Part shown: piece after piece, positions 17,244 to 27,996 of the stretch | Position numbering within the stretch: position 1 is the first letter of the stretch | Layout of the letters: the number at the start of each line of letters is the position of its first letter | Assembly: GCF_001273845.1 (NCBI RefSeq) | Contig: NZ_JHBW01000065.1 | Span: forward strand, 186,001-250,000 | DNA: 64,000 nt | DNA from: Leucobacter musarum subsp. musarum | GTDB lineage: Bacteria > Actinomycetota > Actinomycetes > Actinomycetales > Microbacteriaceae | Direction of reading: 5' to 3' | Notes under the pieces: model-generated | Seen by the model: only the letters and a program-made list of their open reading frames with translations | What the model was told of the DNA's origin: nothing | The model's database searches: none | Position numbers and translations under genes: made by a program

Positions 17244-18928
17244 ACCGCATCGCAGAAATCACCGACCTGCGGGTCACGTTCGCCACGGATGGCGCCCCGG
17301 TCGAGGCCGTGAAGGGCATTTCGATCGCCGCGAACGCGGGCGAGGTGCTCGCGATCGTGGGCGAGTCGGGATCGGGCAAGACCGTCACCGCGAACGCGCT
17401 GCTCGGCCTGCTCCCCGAGACTGCGACGCTTGAGGGTGCACTGATCGTGCGCTCACGCAGCGGCGCCGAGATCGACGTCGTACGCGCGAGCCACGCGGAG
17501 CTGCGCGCAATGCGCGGCGACGACGCGGCGATGGTGTTCCAGGAGCCGTCGACGGCGCTGAACCCGGTGTACCCCGTCGGGTGGCAGATCACCGAGGGCC
17601 TCCGTGCGCACCGACAGATCGGCAAGAAAGAGGCGCGAGCCGAGGCGATCGACATTCTGCGTCGCGTCGGCATTCCCGACCCTGAGCGCCGCGTCGACGA
17701 GTACCCGCACCAGTTCTCGGGTGGTCAGAAGCAGCGCATCGTCATCGCGATGGCACTGGTGCTGAACGCGGGGCTGATCGTCGCCGACGAGCCGACGACC
17801 GCGCTCGATGTGACGGTGCAGGCCGAGATCCTCGACTTGCTGCGCGTCTGCCGCGACGAGTTCGGGGCGACGATCGTGCTCATCACCCACAACATGGGTG
17901 TCGTCGCCGACCTCGCCGATCGCGTTGTGGTCATGTACCAGGGCGACATCGTCGAGGAGGCGCCGGTCGCCGAACTGTTTGCGTCACCGCGCGAGCAGTA
18001 CACCCGCGATCTGTTGGCCGCGGTGCCGCACGTCGGTCACGGCAAGTCGCGCACACAGCCACGGCCAGAGCCGGGCGACGCTGAGACGCCGCGCGAAACG
18101 ACGGGCCACGTCATCGTCGCCGAGGGCGCGCAGATCGGGTACCCGTCGCGCTTCGGCCGCGGGGCGACCGTCGCCGTGCACGGGGTCGACTTCTCAGTCG
18201 CTCCGGGCGAGGTCGTGGGGCTCGTGGGCGAGTCCGGATCGGGCAAGACGACGATCGGACGCGCCGTCGTGGGCCTGACCAAGGTCGTCGACGGGTCGCT
18301 GCGCGTGCTCGGGCACGAGATGCGCGACGCGAAGCCGCGCTCGCTCGCCCCGTTGCGGCCCGATATCGGCTTCGTGTTCCAAGACCCGGCGACCAGCTTC
18401 AATCCGCTGCTCTCGATCTCCGAGTGCATCGCGGAGCCCCTCATCGTGCACGGTCGCGCGAGCAGCCCCGCTGCGGCTCGGGCGCGAGTGAACGAGCTGC
18501 TCGATGCGGTGCGTCTACCCGCGACGTTCGGAGACCGCTTCCCGCACGAGCTGTCGGGCGGTCAGCGCCAGCGCGCCTCGCTGGCGCGTGCGCTCGCGCT
18601 CGACCCGAAGCTGCTCATTGCCGACGAGCCGACGAGCGCACTCGACGTGTCGGTGCAGGCGACGGTGCTCGAGCTCTTCGTGCAGCTGCAGGCGGAGCTC
18701 GGGTTCGCGTCGCTGTTCATCAGCCACGACCTCGCGGTCATCGATGCGGTGTCCGACCGCATCATCGTGCTGCAGCAGGGACGCATCATGGAGCAGGGCA
18801 GCACCGCGCAGGTGCTGGGCCGCCCCACCAACGCCTACACCCGCGAACTGCTGGCCGCGATTCCGGTACCGGATCCGGCCGAGCAAGCGAAGCGACGAGA
18901 GGCCTCGCGGGCGCTGCGCGCCAGCTGA
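17240..18928 (+). CDS. Fused double ATPase of a peptide ABC transporter
   Basis: The 562-residue protein again fuses two ATPases. Domain 1 has Walker A GESGSGKTV, signature FSGGQKQR and Walker B LIVADEPTTALD. Domain 2 begins near residue 290 and has GESGSGKTT, signature LSGGQRQRASLA and Walker B LLIADEPTSALD. ATG 17240 follows the ribosome-binding sequence AAGGGGG. It completes the second importer operon (13494-18928). Confidence 0.93.
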   Translation: MNRIAEITDLRVTFATDGAPVEAVKGISIAANAGEVLAIVGESGSGKTVTANALLGLLPETATLEGALIVRSRSGAEIDVVRASHAELRAMRGDDAAMVFQEPSTALNPVYPVGWQITEGLRAHRQIGKKEARAEAIDILRRVGIPDPERRVDEYPHQFSGGQKQRIVIAMALVLNAGLIVADEPTTALDVTVQAEILDLLRVCRDEFGATIVLITHNMGVVADLADRVVVMYQGDIVEEAPVAELFASPREQYTRDLLAAVPHVGHGKSRTQPRPEPGDAETPRETTGHVIVAEGAQIGYPSRFGRGATVAVHGVDFSVAPGEVVGLVGESGSGKTTIGRAVVGLTKVVDGSLRVLGHEMRDAKPRSLAPLRPDIGFVFQDPATSFNPLLSISECIAEPLIVHGRASSPAAARARVNELLDAVRLPATFGDRFPHELSGGQRQRASLARALALDPKLLIADEPTSALDVSVQATVLELFVQLQAELGFASLFISHDLAVIDAVSDRIIVLQQGRIMEQGSTAQVLGRPTNAYTRELLAAIPVPDPAEQAKRREASRALRAS

Positions 18929-18948
18929 GAAAGGGGCGCACATAGCCG

Positions 18949-18991
18949 TCGCGCGCGGGGTTCGGGAGCAGTCCTCCCACCCCGCGCGCGA
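18949..18991 (+). terminator. Hairpin terminator after the second peptide transporter operon
   Basis: TCGCGCGCGGGGT (18949-18961) pairs perfectly with ACCCCGCGCGCGA (18979-18991) around a 17-nt loop. It stands between the ATPase stop and the typA leader. Confidence 0.7.
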
Positions 18992-19125
18992 TTCGGCGTG
19001 AACACGCCGGTTGATCCGCTAAAATAGTGCGTCGGCGTTTTTCGGTGCCACCGCGGGGTGAACCCGCTCCGTGGCCGGCATCCCGCCGTGCCGACACAAC
19101 CTCGTCTCGTTAGGACTCCACCTTT

Positions 19126-21030
<1,905 letters not shown>

Positions 21031-21045
21031 CGTTTTTCGTTCACC

Positions 21046-21086
21046 CGCAGGCCCCGGATCGCGCAGCGCGCGGCTCGGGGCCTGCG
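21046..21086 (+). terminator. Hairpin terminator after typA
   Basis: CGCAGGCCCCG (21046-21056) pairs perfectly with CGGGGCCTGCG (21076-21086); a further GCGC-GCGC pairing lies inside the loop. A short TTTC follows. Confidence 0.8.
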
Positions 21087-21161
21087 GCGTTTCTGCGGGG
21101 GCCTGGGGCGGGTGACGCGGCTTCGGAGCGTCGGCCTGGTGAGCGGGCGTAGGATCGGGCC

Positions 21162-21797
21162 ATGTCGATCATTCACCGCACCACTCTGAGCCCGTCGAAG
21201 TACGAATTGCTTGCGGCCTGGCTGCCGTCGCAGCCTTGGTTCGGGGGCGATGCTGCGCAGCTGGAGCCGGTTGGCGCCTACCGATTCGACGACCCCGAGG
21301 GCGAGGTCGGTCTCGAGGGGCACGTGTTCACCGCGGGCGACGAGACGGCGTACCACCTGGCGCTGAGCTACCGCGGCGCACCGCTCGACGACGCTGAAGA
21401 GTTTCTCGTCGGCACCACGGAGCACGGGGTGCTCGGCACCAGGTGGGTGTACGCGGCGATCGGCGACCCGGTGTTCCGCGCGGTGCTCGGTGCAGCGATC
21501 GTGCGGGGCGAAACAGGGAGCCGGGAGTACACGCAGGACGCAGACGGCGCGACCGCGGAGCGCGAGCCCACCGTACGTGTGCGCGGTACAGGAAACGACG
21601 ACGGAGCGGGCCCCGAGCTCGCCGCCGTGCGGTTGACGACTGAGGGTGCCGTGAGCATCGCCGAGACCGAGTTCGCGACCCTCGCGGTGTACCACGTTGT
21701 CGCCCTCGACGCCGGGGGAGACCCAGCGGGTACGCTCACGCTGCGCGGCGAGTGGGTGGGGGCGGTCGACGCGTTGCTCGCGTCGCTGCGCGTGTAG
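21162..21797 (+). CDS. Maltokinase N-terminal cap-like (CG0192-type) protein
   Basis: The 211-residue protein resembles the actinobacterial family built on the Mak_N_cap domain. The opening SIIHRTTLSPSKYELLAAWL, then PSQPWF, DDPEGEVGLEG and TEHGVLGTRWVYAAIGDPVF are typical. In maltokinase this cap precedes a kinase domain that phosphorylates maltose for glycogen and trehalose metabolism; here no kinase domain follows. It has no signal peptide or membrane segment, so it is probably cytoplasmic. The role of stand-alone cap proteins is not established. There are no close operon partners. Confidence 0.75.
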   Translation: MSIIHRTTLSPSKYELLAAWLPSQPWFGGDAAQLEPVGAYRFDDPEGEVGLEGHVFTAGDETAYHLALSYRGAPLDDAEEFLVGTTEHGVLGTRWVYAAIGDPVFRAVLGAAIVRGETGSREYTQDADGATAEREPTVRVRGTGNDDGAGPELAAVRLTTEGAVSIAETEFATLAVYHVVALDAGGDPAGTLTLRGEWVGAVDALLASLRV

Positions 21798-21931
21798 GCG
21801 CCGCACACGGCTCGGTTGCCAGCCACGGCTCGGCGGCCACTCGCGGCTCGCCCGCGCGACACGACCGAACCGCCTCGTTTTCGTGTTTGCCGAGGGAAGC
21901 GCTAGAGTATTCCTTGCGTGAAAAACGCAAT

Positions 21932-22005
21932 CGGGATGTGGCGCAGCTTGGTAGCGCACGTCGTTCGGGACGACGGGGTCGCAGGTTCAAATCCTGTCAT
22001 CCCGA
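21932..22005 (+). tRNA. tRNA-Pro (anticodon CGG)
   Basis: The full cloverleaf can be folded by eye: acceptor CGGGATG (21932-21938) with CATCCCG (21998-22004), D-arm GCGC...GCGC with loop AGCTTGGTA, anticodon stem CGTCG/CGACG around TTCGGGA (anticodon CGG, reading CCG), and T-arm GCAGG-TTCAAAT-CCTGT. A is the discriminator base; CCA is not encoded. A small TGCGT-GAAAA-ACGCA hairpin lies just upstream. Confidence 0.96.
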
Positions 22006-22011
22006 CGATAT

Positions 22012-22051
22012 GGCCCGGAATTCCGCTGAAAAATCAGCGAGGTTCCGGGCC
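22012..22051 (+). terminator. Terminator of the tRNA-Pro gene
   Basis: GGCCCGGAA (22012-22020) pairs with TTCCGGGCC (22043-22051), and an inner CGCTGA/TCAGCG stem closes a small A-rich loop. TTCGTCGTTT follows. It lies 7 bp after the tRNA. Confidence 0.8.
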
Positions 22052-22125
22052 TTCGTCGTTTCTACATCCCTGCGATTTCTGGGCCTCAGGCTGTTTTCCC
22101 CATCCTTCTCCGCGCCTCCCCGAAA

Positions 22126-22192
22126 TGGGGTCACTATGTGTACGTTTTTCACGTGGAGTCGAGGGTGGCACAGCACTTTTTGACACCAATCC
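22126..22192. repeat. Degenerate copy of an intergenic palindromic element
   Basis: The left part GGGGTCACTATGTG (22127-22140) and the right part GCACTTTTTGACACCAATCC (22173-22192) resemble the two arms of the perfect palindrome at 28803-28881 (shared GTCACT-TGTG and TGACACCAATCC). The spacing is about 32 nt, close to the 31 nt of the other copy. The arms have lost most pairing. It lies in the gap between the tRNA and the zinc-finger gene. Confidence 0.5.
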
Positions 22193-22284
22193 CAGATGAG
22201 AATGGTTGGTTCAGGCCGGGCATGCGCCCCGGTGCCCGTACACTGCTTCCTTGCGTGAGTGAGAGCGCGTACAGTCGGAGCACC

Positions 22285-22629
22285 ATGATTGCGCCCGAAG
22301 ACATTCGAAAGCTGCTCGTCGCGGAGCGAGCGCGCATCGCTGAGCGTGTGACGAAGCTCGACACCGACCTCGACGCCTTGACGCGGGCCCGCCGTGGGTC
22401 TGTCGATGACGACGAACACGACCCTGATGGGGAGCCGCTCTCGGCGCGGTGGTCATTGCTCGCCGGCCTGCTCGAATCGGCGCACGACGACGCTCGCCGG
22501 GTTGAGACAGCGCTGCGCCGACACGACGACGGTACCTACGGGGTCTGCGCAGAGTGCGGCGCGCGGATTCCGCCGGGGCAGCTCGAAGTGCGCCCGTTCC
22601 GCGAACGCTGCGTCGCCTGCACACCGTAA
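22285..22629 (+). CDS. DksA/TraR-type zinc-finger protein
   Basis: The 114-residue protein has an N-terminal coiled coil (about 4-80, rich in Arg, Glu, Leu) and a C-terminal four-cysteine zinc finger with Cys88, Cys91, Cys109 and Cys112, spaced C-x2-C-x17-C-x2-C as in DksA/TraR. Relatives act in the RNA polymerase secondary channel or, in short actinobacterial forms, are general stress proteins. I start at ATG 22285; the frame is open 49 codons upstream, but that stretch holds the repeat element and does not look like protein. It converges on the transglutaminase gene, 42 bp away. Confidence 0.85.
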   Translation: MIAPEDIRKLLVAERARIAERVTKLDTDLDALTRARRGSVDDDEHDPDGEPLSARWSLLAGLLESAHDDARRVETALRRHDDGTYGVCAECGARIPPGQLEVRPFRERCVACTP

Positions 22630-22671
22630 GCCGCGCTGGGCTGCGACGAGGTCACGATGCTGATCGACAAG

Positions 22672-25065
22672 TCAGTCGGACCGGCCGAGTGAACGTGGCA
22701 ACACCGCGGCGCGGAGGCGAGCCGCGCGGTCGGCCGATGCGCGCAGTGACTGCCTTGCGACCCGCAACTCCGTGACGATCGCATCGGGCGGGGTCCGGTG
22801 ATCCTGCGCCGGATGGCCCGCGCTCCCTGTCGCTGGCTCGCTCGGGCCGTAGCGCTCGCGCTCCATCGTGTGCGCGATGCTCCGAGCGCTCGCCGTAGCG
22901 CTTCCGCTCAGGGCCCCACGACGCTCCCAGGCATCGATCCAGGCGGTCGAGGTGCGGGCGCGCGGCGGATCGCCGACGGCCTCGCTCAGCCACCCCAGAT
23001 CGCGGGCGGTGTCGCGCAGTTCATCCCAGGCGTTGCTGCCCGGTCGGTCGCCGTGTGCGATGCGTCGCAGTCGGCGCGATCGTCGCATTCCACGCCACAC
23101 GGAAGGCACCGCGATGATCACGAGCAGTGCGCAGGCGGCGAGCAGGAGTGCGACGGGCGCCAGTGGGGTCGTGACGGCCGGCGAGTCCGTCGCCGTGGGT
23201 ACTGGATCCGTCGGGTCGAGCGTGGGCTGATCGCTGGGCTGCGGCGCCGACGTCGGCGTGGGGTCAGTGTCGTCAGTCGGAACGGCCGCGTCAGAGTTAG
23301 CGGTCGTGGTGTCAGAGGTGCCGTCTGCGGTGGCTCCGGCGCCCCCTGGCGTGGGTTCGAACGACACCCAGCCCAGATCATCGACATAGATCTCGGGCCA
23401 CGCGTGCAGTTGCCGCCCGAGCACGCGCGTTGCGTCGTCGCGTTCGGCGCGGCTCGCGTATCCGACAGCCACACGCGTTGGCACCCCGAGTTCGCGCGCC
23501 ATCACGGCGAACGTGGCGGCGTAGTGCACGCAGAATCCGCTTCGGGTCGTGAGGAAATCGGTCATGACGGCATAGGGGTCGTCGGGGTCGGCGCCAGGCT
23601 CGTAGGGTGCCGATTCCGAGTAGGCGAAGCTGCCGCTGCGGAACCAGTCTTGGAGCGCGTGGCCCACGGCGAGGCGATCGGGTGCCGCCCCTGCGACCTC
23701 CGCTGCGGCACCCGAGAGCTCCGACGGCATGCCGGCGGGGAGCGCCAGGTATGGCGCGAGAGCCGAGTCGTCATCGAGGCTCGCCGGATCGAGCCTCGAC
23801 AGGGCGGCGGACGTGAGCGACGCGACGGCCTCACCAGGCAACCGATCGGCGTCGAGCGGCGTCGCGGTTGCGGTGTACCTGGAGTCGCGACGGGTGATGT
23901 CGCGCTCGGAGCGCACGGTGTTCGACTGCTCGGCCCAGTTCCAGCGATCGGGGCGGAAACCCCCCGCGTCGCCGGGGGCAGCGACACGCTCGGTCGATTG
24001 CGGCAGCGGGAGCCAGGAGCTGAGAAGGCCCTCGACGGTCACCTGCACGGTGCGGGTGCGCAGGTGCGACTGCGCTGCCGTGGGGGCGCCCGGCTCGGCA
24101 GCGACGGCAGCCGGCACCGCATCTGCCGCGCGTGCCGGTCGAGTAGTGAGGTTCTGGTCGGTCAGTGCGGTTTCGGGTTGCCAGACGCCGCCCTCGAAAT
24201 CGGCCAGGGTTGCGAGGGTGAAGCGGAGCGGGCCCGGCACCGAGCTGCGGTAGATGAACACGGGGGAACTGCTCCGCGCGCGGAGATCCTCGGCAAGCGC
24301 GAGCGTTACGTCTGGCACCGACTGCGAGACGGGTGAGGCCAGCAGCGAGTCGTTCCAGAGTCGATCGCGCGAAGCGGGAAGCACTGCGACGATACCCGCG
24401 GCGAGGCCGGTCACGACGAGCGCCGCGACACCGCCCTGCCAGGTCACTCGTGGGGCGGAGACGGCCGCGAGCAGTGCCAGGAGCAACGTCGTTGCGATGA
24501 GCGTCGGCGATCCGGCACTGACTCCCGTCACTGCCGAGGGCACGAGCAACACCAGCGCGACGACGCCACCGGCGATCAGCGGCGTATCTGCGGCGTCGGC
24601 GAGGAAGACGGTCGCTGCGGCCATGAGTAGCACGACCGCGAGTACGAGGTCAGAGAGGGGGCCGTCGACCGTCAGCGGCGCGGAGCCGGTGACGATCTGC
24701 AGCTGCGCTTGCTCGAGCAGTGCGGTGGCATCGCTCCACCAGAGCGCCGCGCGCCCACCGCCCCACACCCACACCGCGACACCCAGTGCACCCGCGAAGG
24801 TGCCGGCCAGTGCCGCATACACCGGGCGCCGGTGACGCGCGCGTACGACGGCAGAGACGATGACGGTGCCCGTGATCACGCCCATTGCGGCGAACCACCA
24901 ACCGCCCCATTCGAGCACCGTCGTCAGCGCTGCGAGCACGACGCCCCACAAGACGAGCAGGAGGCCGCTCGACCAGAGTCGGGAGCGGCGGCGTTCGGGG
25001 TCGACGAATCGGTGCACGGGCTTCGGCCGCGATGCTGAGCGCAGTGGCGAGGTCGCGGTGGTCAC
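22672..25065 (-). CDS. TgpA-like membrane transglutaminase
   Basis: The 797-residue protein has about six N-terminal membrane segments (to about residue 215), a large outer domain with a transglutaminase core, one membrane segment near residue 645 and a cytoplasmic tail. The catalytic cysteine sits in TRSGFCVHYAATFAVMAREL and the histidine in RQLHAWPEIYVDDLGW; the aspartate would follow. The Pro/Thr/Ser-rich stretch after it is a likely wall spacer. GTG 25065 overlaps the DUF58 stop (GTGA), which sets the start. Together with MoxR and DUF58 it forms a widespread envelope-linked operon whose exact function is not settled. Confidence 0.9.
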   Translation of the reverse strand: MTTATSPLRSASRPKPVHRFVDPERRRSRLWSSGLLLVLWGVVLAALTTVLEWGGWWFAAMGVITGTVIVSAVVRARHRRPVYAALAGTFAGALGVAVWVWGGGRAALWWSDATALLEQAQLQIVTGSAPLTVDGPLSDLVLAVVLLMAAATVFLADAADTPLIAGGVVALVLLVPSAVTGVSAGSPTLIATTLLLALLAAVSAPRVTWQGGVAALVVTGLAAGIVAVLPASRDRLWNDSLLASPVSQSVPDVTLALAEDLRARSSSPVFIYRSSVPGPLRFTLATLADFEGGVWQPETALTDQNLTTRPARAADAVPAAVAAEPGAPTAAQSHLRTRTVQVTVEGLLSSWLPLPQSTERVAAPGDAGGFRPDRWNWAEQSNTVRSERDITRRDSRYTATATPLDADRLPGEAVASLTSAALSRLDPASLDDDSALAPYLALPAGMPSELSGAAAEVAGAAPDRLAVGHALQDWFRSGSFAYSESAPYEPGADPDDPYAVMTDFLTTRSGFCVHYAATFAVMARELGVPTRVAVGYASRAERDDATRVLGRQLHAWPEIYVDDLGWVSFEPTPGGAGATADGTSDTTTANSDAAVPTDDTDPTPTSAPQPSDQPTLDPTDPVPTATDSPAVTTPLAPVALLLAACALLVIIAVPSVWRGMRRSRRLRRIAHGDRPGSNAWDELRDTARDLGWLSEAVGDPPRARTSTAWIDAWERRGALSGSATASARSIAHTMERERYGPSEPATGSAGHPAQDHRTPPDAIVTELRVARQSLRASADRAARLRAAVLPRSLGRSD

Positions 25066-26300
25066 GCGGGCTCCGAGACGAGCAGGATGCGCCACTCCGG
25101 CGGCAGCGGCACGGGCCCCGTCGATGACGACCCGTCGCGCATCACGATCATCGTGCCGCCGCGCGAGTGCGGCAGCGCTTCGAGCAGCCGTCGGTGCGGC
25201 GCTCCGGTGACGACGACCACCGGGAGCTCGGCCGACGCGGTCGACCGCGACGATCGTGCCTCAGCGGCGGGCGCATCGACCTCGGCGCGCGCCACGACGG
25301 CGAGCTCGCGGAGCGGGGAGTCGATGCTCCCCGTATGGTCGATCTGCCCACCACCGGCGGAGTCGAGCAGATGATCGCCCAGCTCGAGATGCATCGCGAC
25401 GCCCTGCTCAGCCCAGAGAGCCAGCACCGTTGCCGTCGCCGAAACTGCGCGCTCGAATTCGGCGTCGCTCGCGTACGCTGCCGGGTCGAGGTCCAGGCGC
25501 ACGGAGCGAACCCGACGAGACGCCGGCTCGGGGAGATTCACCAGCAACTCGCCCTGGCGCGCGCTCTTCTTCCAGTTGATCTGCCGAGTCGCATCGCCCG
25601 TGCGGTACTCGCGCAGCGCGCCCCCGCCTTCGGCGCCCTCACCGGTGCGCCCGACCGCTGCAGCGTCGAGGTCGCCGGGGGCAGACACTTGGGAGGGCTC
25701 TGCCTTGAGTCGCTTGCGGAGTGCAGCAAGCGGCGCGGGGAGTACGCGCACCACCGTGTGCGCCGCACAGGGCACGCGCACTGCGGCGAGCCCGAACGGG
25801 TCGGAGTACCGGAGCGCTGAGACCTCGAGTCGCGCATCGCCTCGGCGGTCGGCGATCCATGACGTTGCGGCTCGCGCGTCACTGCCCGGGTGCAGTTCGA
25901 GCGGACTCAACCGACGGGCACCATCGAGCGACCACTCCGCGGTCGCGATGACGGGTACCCGGAGGCGGTGGGAGATCACCGCGGAGAGTTCGAGCGCCGA
26001 CCCGACCGTGGGGGTTCGATCGGTCATGCGGAGTGTGGCCCGGGCTCGCGCCAGCGCACCGATCACGCAGCTCGCACCGATCGCCACGACGACGAGCGCG
26101 GCGAAGGCCGCCGCGAATTGCCACACGTCGCGCAGGCCGATCGCGAACCAGGCCGCCGCAAGCACGGCGGCGGCGGCGAGGCATCCCCACCCGCGCGCGG
26201 TCAAGGTCACGGGCGATGCTCGCCACCAGGCGCGGGTTCGCGCCCGTCGGGGTCGTGCGGCTCGGGGTCGTGCGGCTCGCAGTCGCGCAGTTCGGGCCAT
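25062..26300 (-). CDS. DUF58 protein of the MoxR operon
   Basis: The 412-residue protein has a very basic N-terminus (RAARPR repeats), two membrane segments (about 38-80) and a DUF58 domain with the hallmark LREYRTGDATRQINWKKSAR. DUF58 proteins are von Willebrand-like partners of MoxR ATPases. It is coupled to MoxR by a TGATG overlap and to TgpA by a GTGA overlap. The basic N-terminus is encoded by a tandem 15-bp repeat (26249-26293). Its partners suggest work at the inner face of the membrane on envelope proteins. Confidence 0.9.
   Translation of the reverse strand: MARTARLRAARPRAARPRRARTRAWWRASPVTLTARGWGCLAAAAVLAAAWFAIGLRDVWQFAAAFAALVVVAIGASCVIGALARARATLRMTDRTPTVGSALELSAVISHRLRVPVIATAEWSLDGARRLSPLELHPGSDARAATSWIADRRGDARLEVSALRYSDPFGLAAVRVPCAAHTVVRVLPAPLAALRKRLKAEPSQVSAPGDLDAAAVGRTGEGAEGGGALREYRTGDATRQINWKKSARQGELLVNLPEPASRRVRSVRLDLDPAAYASDAEFERAVSATATVLALWAEQGVAMHLELGDHLLDSAGGGQIDHTGSIDSPLRELAVVARAEVDAPAAEARSSRSTASAELPVVVVTGAPHRRLLEALPHSRGGTMIVMRDGSSSTGPVPLPPEWRILLVSEPA
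26249..26293. repeat. Tandem 15-bp repeat in the DUF58 5' end
   Basis: GGGGTCGTGCGGCTC occurs twice head-to-tail (26249-26263 and 26264-26278), followed by a third, diverged unit (26279-26293). The unit is in frame and encodes a five-residue Arg/Ala/Pro step, so copy-number change would lengthen the basic N-terminus without a frameshift. Confidence 0.7.
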
Positions 26301-27295
26301 CAGCGCACGGGGAGACCGGCGAGGATCTCGGCGACGACGTCGGTCGACGCCCGGGCCGCCTCGTCTGCTCGTGCGAAGCGACCGCGGGGCACCAGGCGGT
26401 GCGCGAGCACGGCCGCGGCGAGGTGTGCGACATCGTCGGGTGAGACGTAGCTGCGGCCGAGCACGGCGGCGCGGGCACGGCTCATGCGGCTCAGGTGCAC
26501 GGTCGCGCGCGGGCTGGCACCGAGGGCGATGCTCGGGTGTGCACGCGTCGCCGCGATGATGTCGACCAGATATGCGCCGACGGCATCTGACAGGTGCACC
26601 TCGCCGACGGCGAGTTGTGCGGCGCGCACCTCAGCGATGGACGCGACCAGTGGGGTGGACTGGCTGATCCGGCGCCCCGACTGCTCGAGTGCGATGCGCA
26701 GTTCGGATGCGGCATCGGGGTACCCCAGTGAGATGCGGGTCATGAATCGATCGCGCTGCGCCTCGGGAAGCGCGAAGGTGCCCGCCATGTCTTGCGGGTT
26801 CTGCGTCGCCGCGACGATGAACACCTCGGACAGGCGATGCGTATGGCCGTCGACCGTGACCGACTGCTCCTCCATGGCCTCGAGCAATGCCGACTGCGTC
26901 TTCGGCGTCGCCCGGTTCACCTCGTCGCCGATGATGATGTTCGCGAAGATCGGCCCCGGATGGAACACGAACTGGCCCGTCTCCTGGTCGTACACCGAGA
27001 GACCGGTGACATCGGTGGGCAGCATGTCAGAGGTGAACTGGATGCGTCGCACGTTCGCGCTGATCGCCCGACCCAGTGCCTGCGCGAGTGTGGTCTTGCC
27101 GACGCCGGGCACGTCTTCGAGCAGCAGATGCCCTCGCGCGAGCACCGTGGTGATGACGGTCTCGATGACATCGGGCTGGCCCTGGATCGCGCGGCCGAGC
27201 GCAGCGGCGAGTCTCGCGGCGAGCTCGGCGGGGGAGGGTGCTGCGGGCACGGCTCGGTCAGTCTGCTCGTCCACCTCGGTCGTCGACATCGTCAC
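26300..27295 (-). CDS. MoxR-type AAA+ ATPase
   Basis: The 331-residue ATPase has Walker A PGVGKTTLA (about 63-71), Walker B IIGDEVNRA, sensor 1 region AATQNPQDMAGTF and a C-terminal lid domain. MoxR proteins act as ATP-driven chaperones that mature partner proteins with von Willebrand-like domains, here DUF58. It leads the operon. Starts at ATG 27295 or 27289 are both possible. The 1-bp stop/start overlap with DUF58 indicates coupled synthesis. Confidence 0.93.
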   Translation of the reverse strand: MTMSTTEVDEQTDRAVPAAPSPAELAARLAAALGRAIQGQPDVIETVITTVLARGHLLLEDVPGVGKTTLAQALGRAISANVRRIQFTSDMLPTDVTGLSVYDQETGQFVFHPGPIFANIIIGDEVNRATPKTQSALLEAMEEQSVTVDGHTHRLSEVFIVAATQNPQDMAGTFALPEAQRDRFMTRISLGYPDAASELRIALEQSGRRISQSTPLVASIAEVRAAQLAVGEVHLSDAVGAYLVDIIAATRAHPSIALGASPRATVHLSRMSRARAAVLGRSYVSPDDVAHLAAAVLAHRLVPRGRFARADEAARASTDVVAEILAGLPVR

Positions 27296-27368
27296 GGCCC
27301 TTCCCGTCGCGGTTCACAGGAAGCATTGCACATCAGTCCGAGTGAGCGATATATGCGGATGGATCGAA

Positions 27369-27917
27369 TCAGCCGGTGATGGCGTACCCGGTCATGAAAC
27401 GGTGCAGGTAGGCCGCGAACTTCGGTTCGGGATCGGCCCCGTCGAATCCCGCGATGAGTGCCAGGCGGGATGACGCGACGACCCCGGCGGTGACCACGAC
27501 GAGCGCATCGTCGTCGAGCCCGGGGAGGCGCCGGGCGAGCGTCGCGGAGTGCGTGCGTTCACTCGCATCTGCGACCTCGAGGAACACCGCCCAGTACTCT
27601 TCGCGCGTGCGCAGCAGCCGCATGAAGTCGACGATGCGGCCTGGGAGCGAGCCGAGAACCGCAACGTGGAATGCCTCGCGCGCGGCCGCTTCGAAGGGGA
27701 GCGGCGAGTTGATGATGCGCTCGCCGAAGGTGCGGGTCATCTCGTCGAAGAACGGGCGGATGAGCTGCGGTTTCGTGGGGAAGTACCGGTGGAAGCTGCG
27801 TGCCGAGATCCCGGTCGTGCGGCACAGCTCGGCCACTCCGATGTCGAGTGTGCCGGCATTGAGAAACGCCTCGATGCACTCGCGCGAGACGGCGAGCACT
27901 TTCTCTTCGGATGCCAC
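27369..27917 (-). CDS. TetR-family regulator
   Basis: The 182-residue protein has an N-terminal TetR helix-turn-helix: GVAELCRTTGISARSFHRYFPTKPQLIRPFF (about 27-57), with the family's FHRYFPTK recognition helix. The rest would be a ligand-binding and dimer domain. Start is GTG 27917. It diverges from a dehydrogenase gene across a near-perfect palindrome (27941-27961) and very likely represses it and itself. Confidence 0.88.
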   Translation of the reverse strand: MASEEKVLAVSRECIEAFLNAGTLDIGVAELCRTTGISARSFHRYFPTKPQLIRPFFDEMTRTFGERIINSPLPFEAAAREAFHVAVLGSLPGRIVDFMRLLRTREEYWAVFLEVADASERTHSATLARRLPGLDDDALVVVTAGVVASSRLALIAGFDGADPEPKFAAYLHRFMTGYAITG

Positions 27918-27940
27918 GGGGCTAGTCTAGGTCCGCAATC

Positions 27941-27961
27941 GGTTGGCAGATTCTGCCAGCC
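27941..27961. promoter_or_regulatory. Palindromic TetR operator
   Basis: TGGCAGA (27944-27950), T, TCTGCCA (27952-27958) form a perfect 15-bp palindrome, extended to 21 bp (GG...CC) with one mismatched pair. It lies in the 79-bp gap between the divergent TetR and dehydrogenase genes, 35 bp upstream of the dehydrogenase ATG. Binding by the adjacent TetR is inferred. Confidence 0.75.
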
Positions 27962-27996
27962 TTCATCAGTGATACACGTGCAAAGGAGTACCGCAC

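Noticed and set aside
22798-24336. 512-codon plus-strand frame opposite the transglutaminase
   Set aside because: Arg/Gly-rich shadow; the minus strand has membrane segments and catalytic residues.
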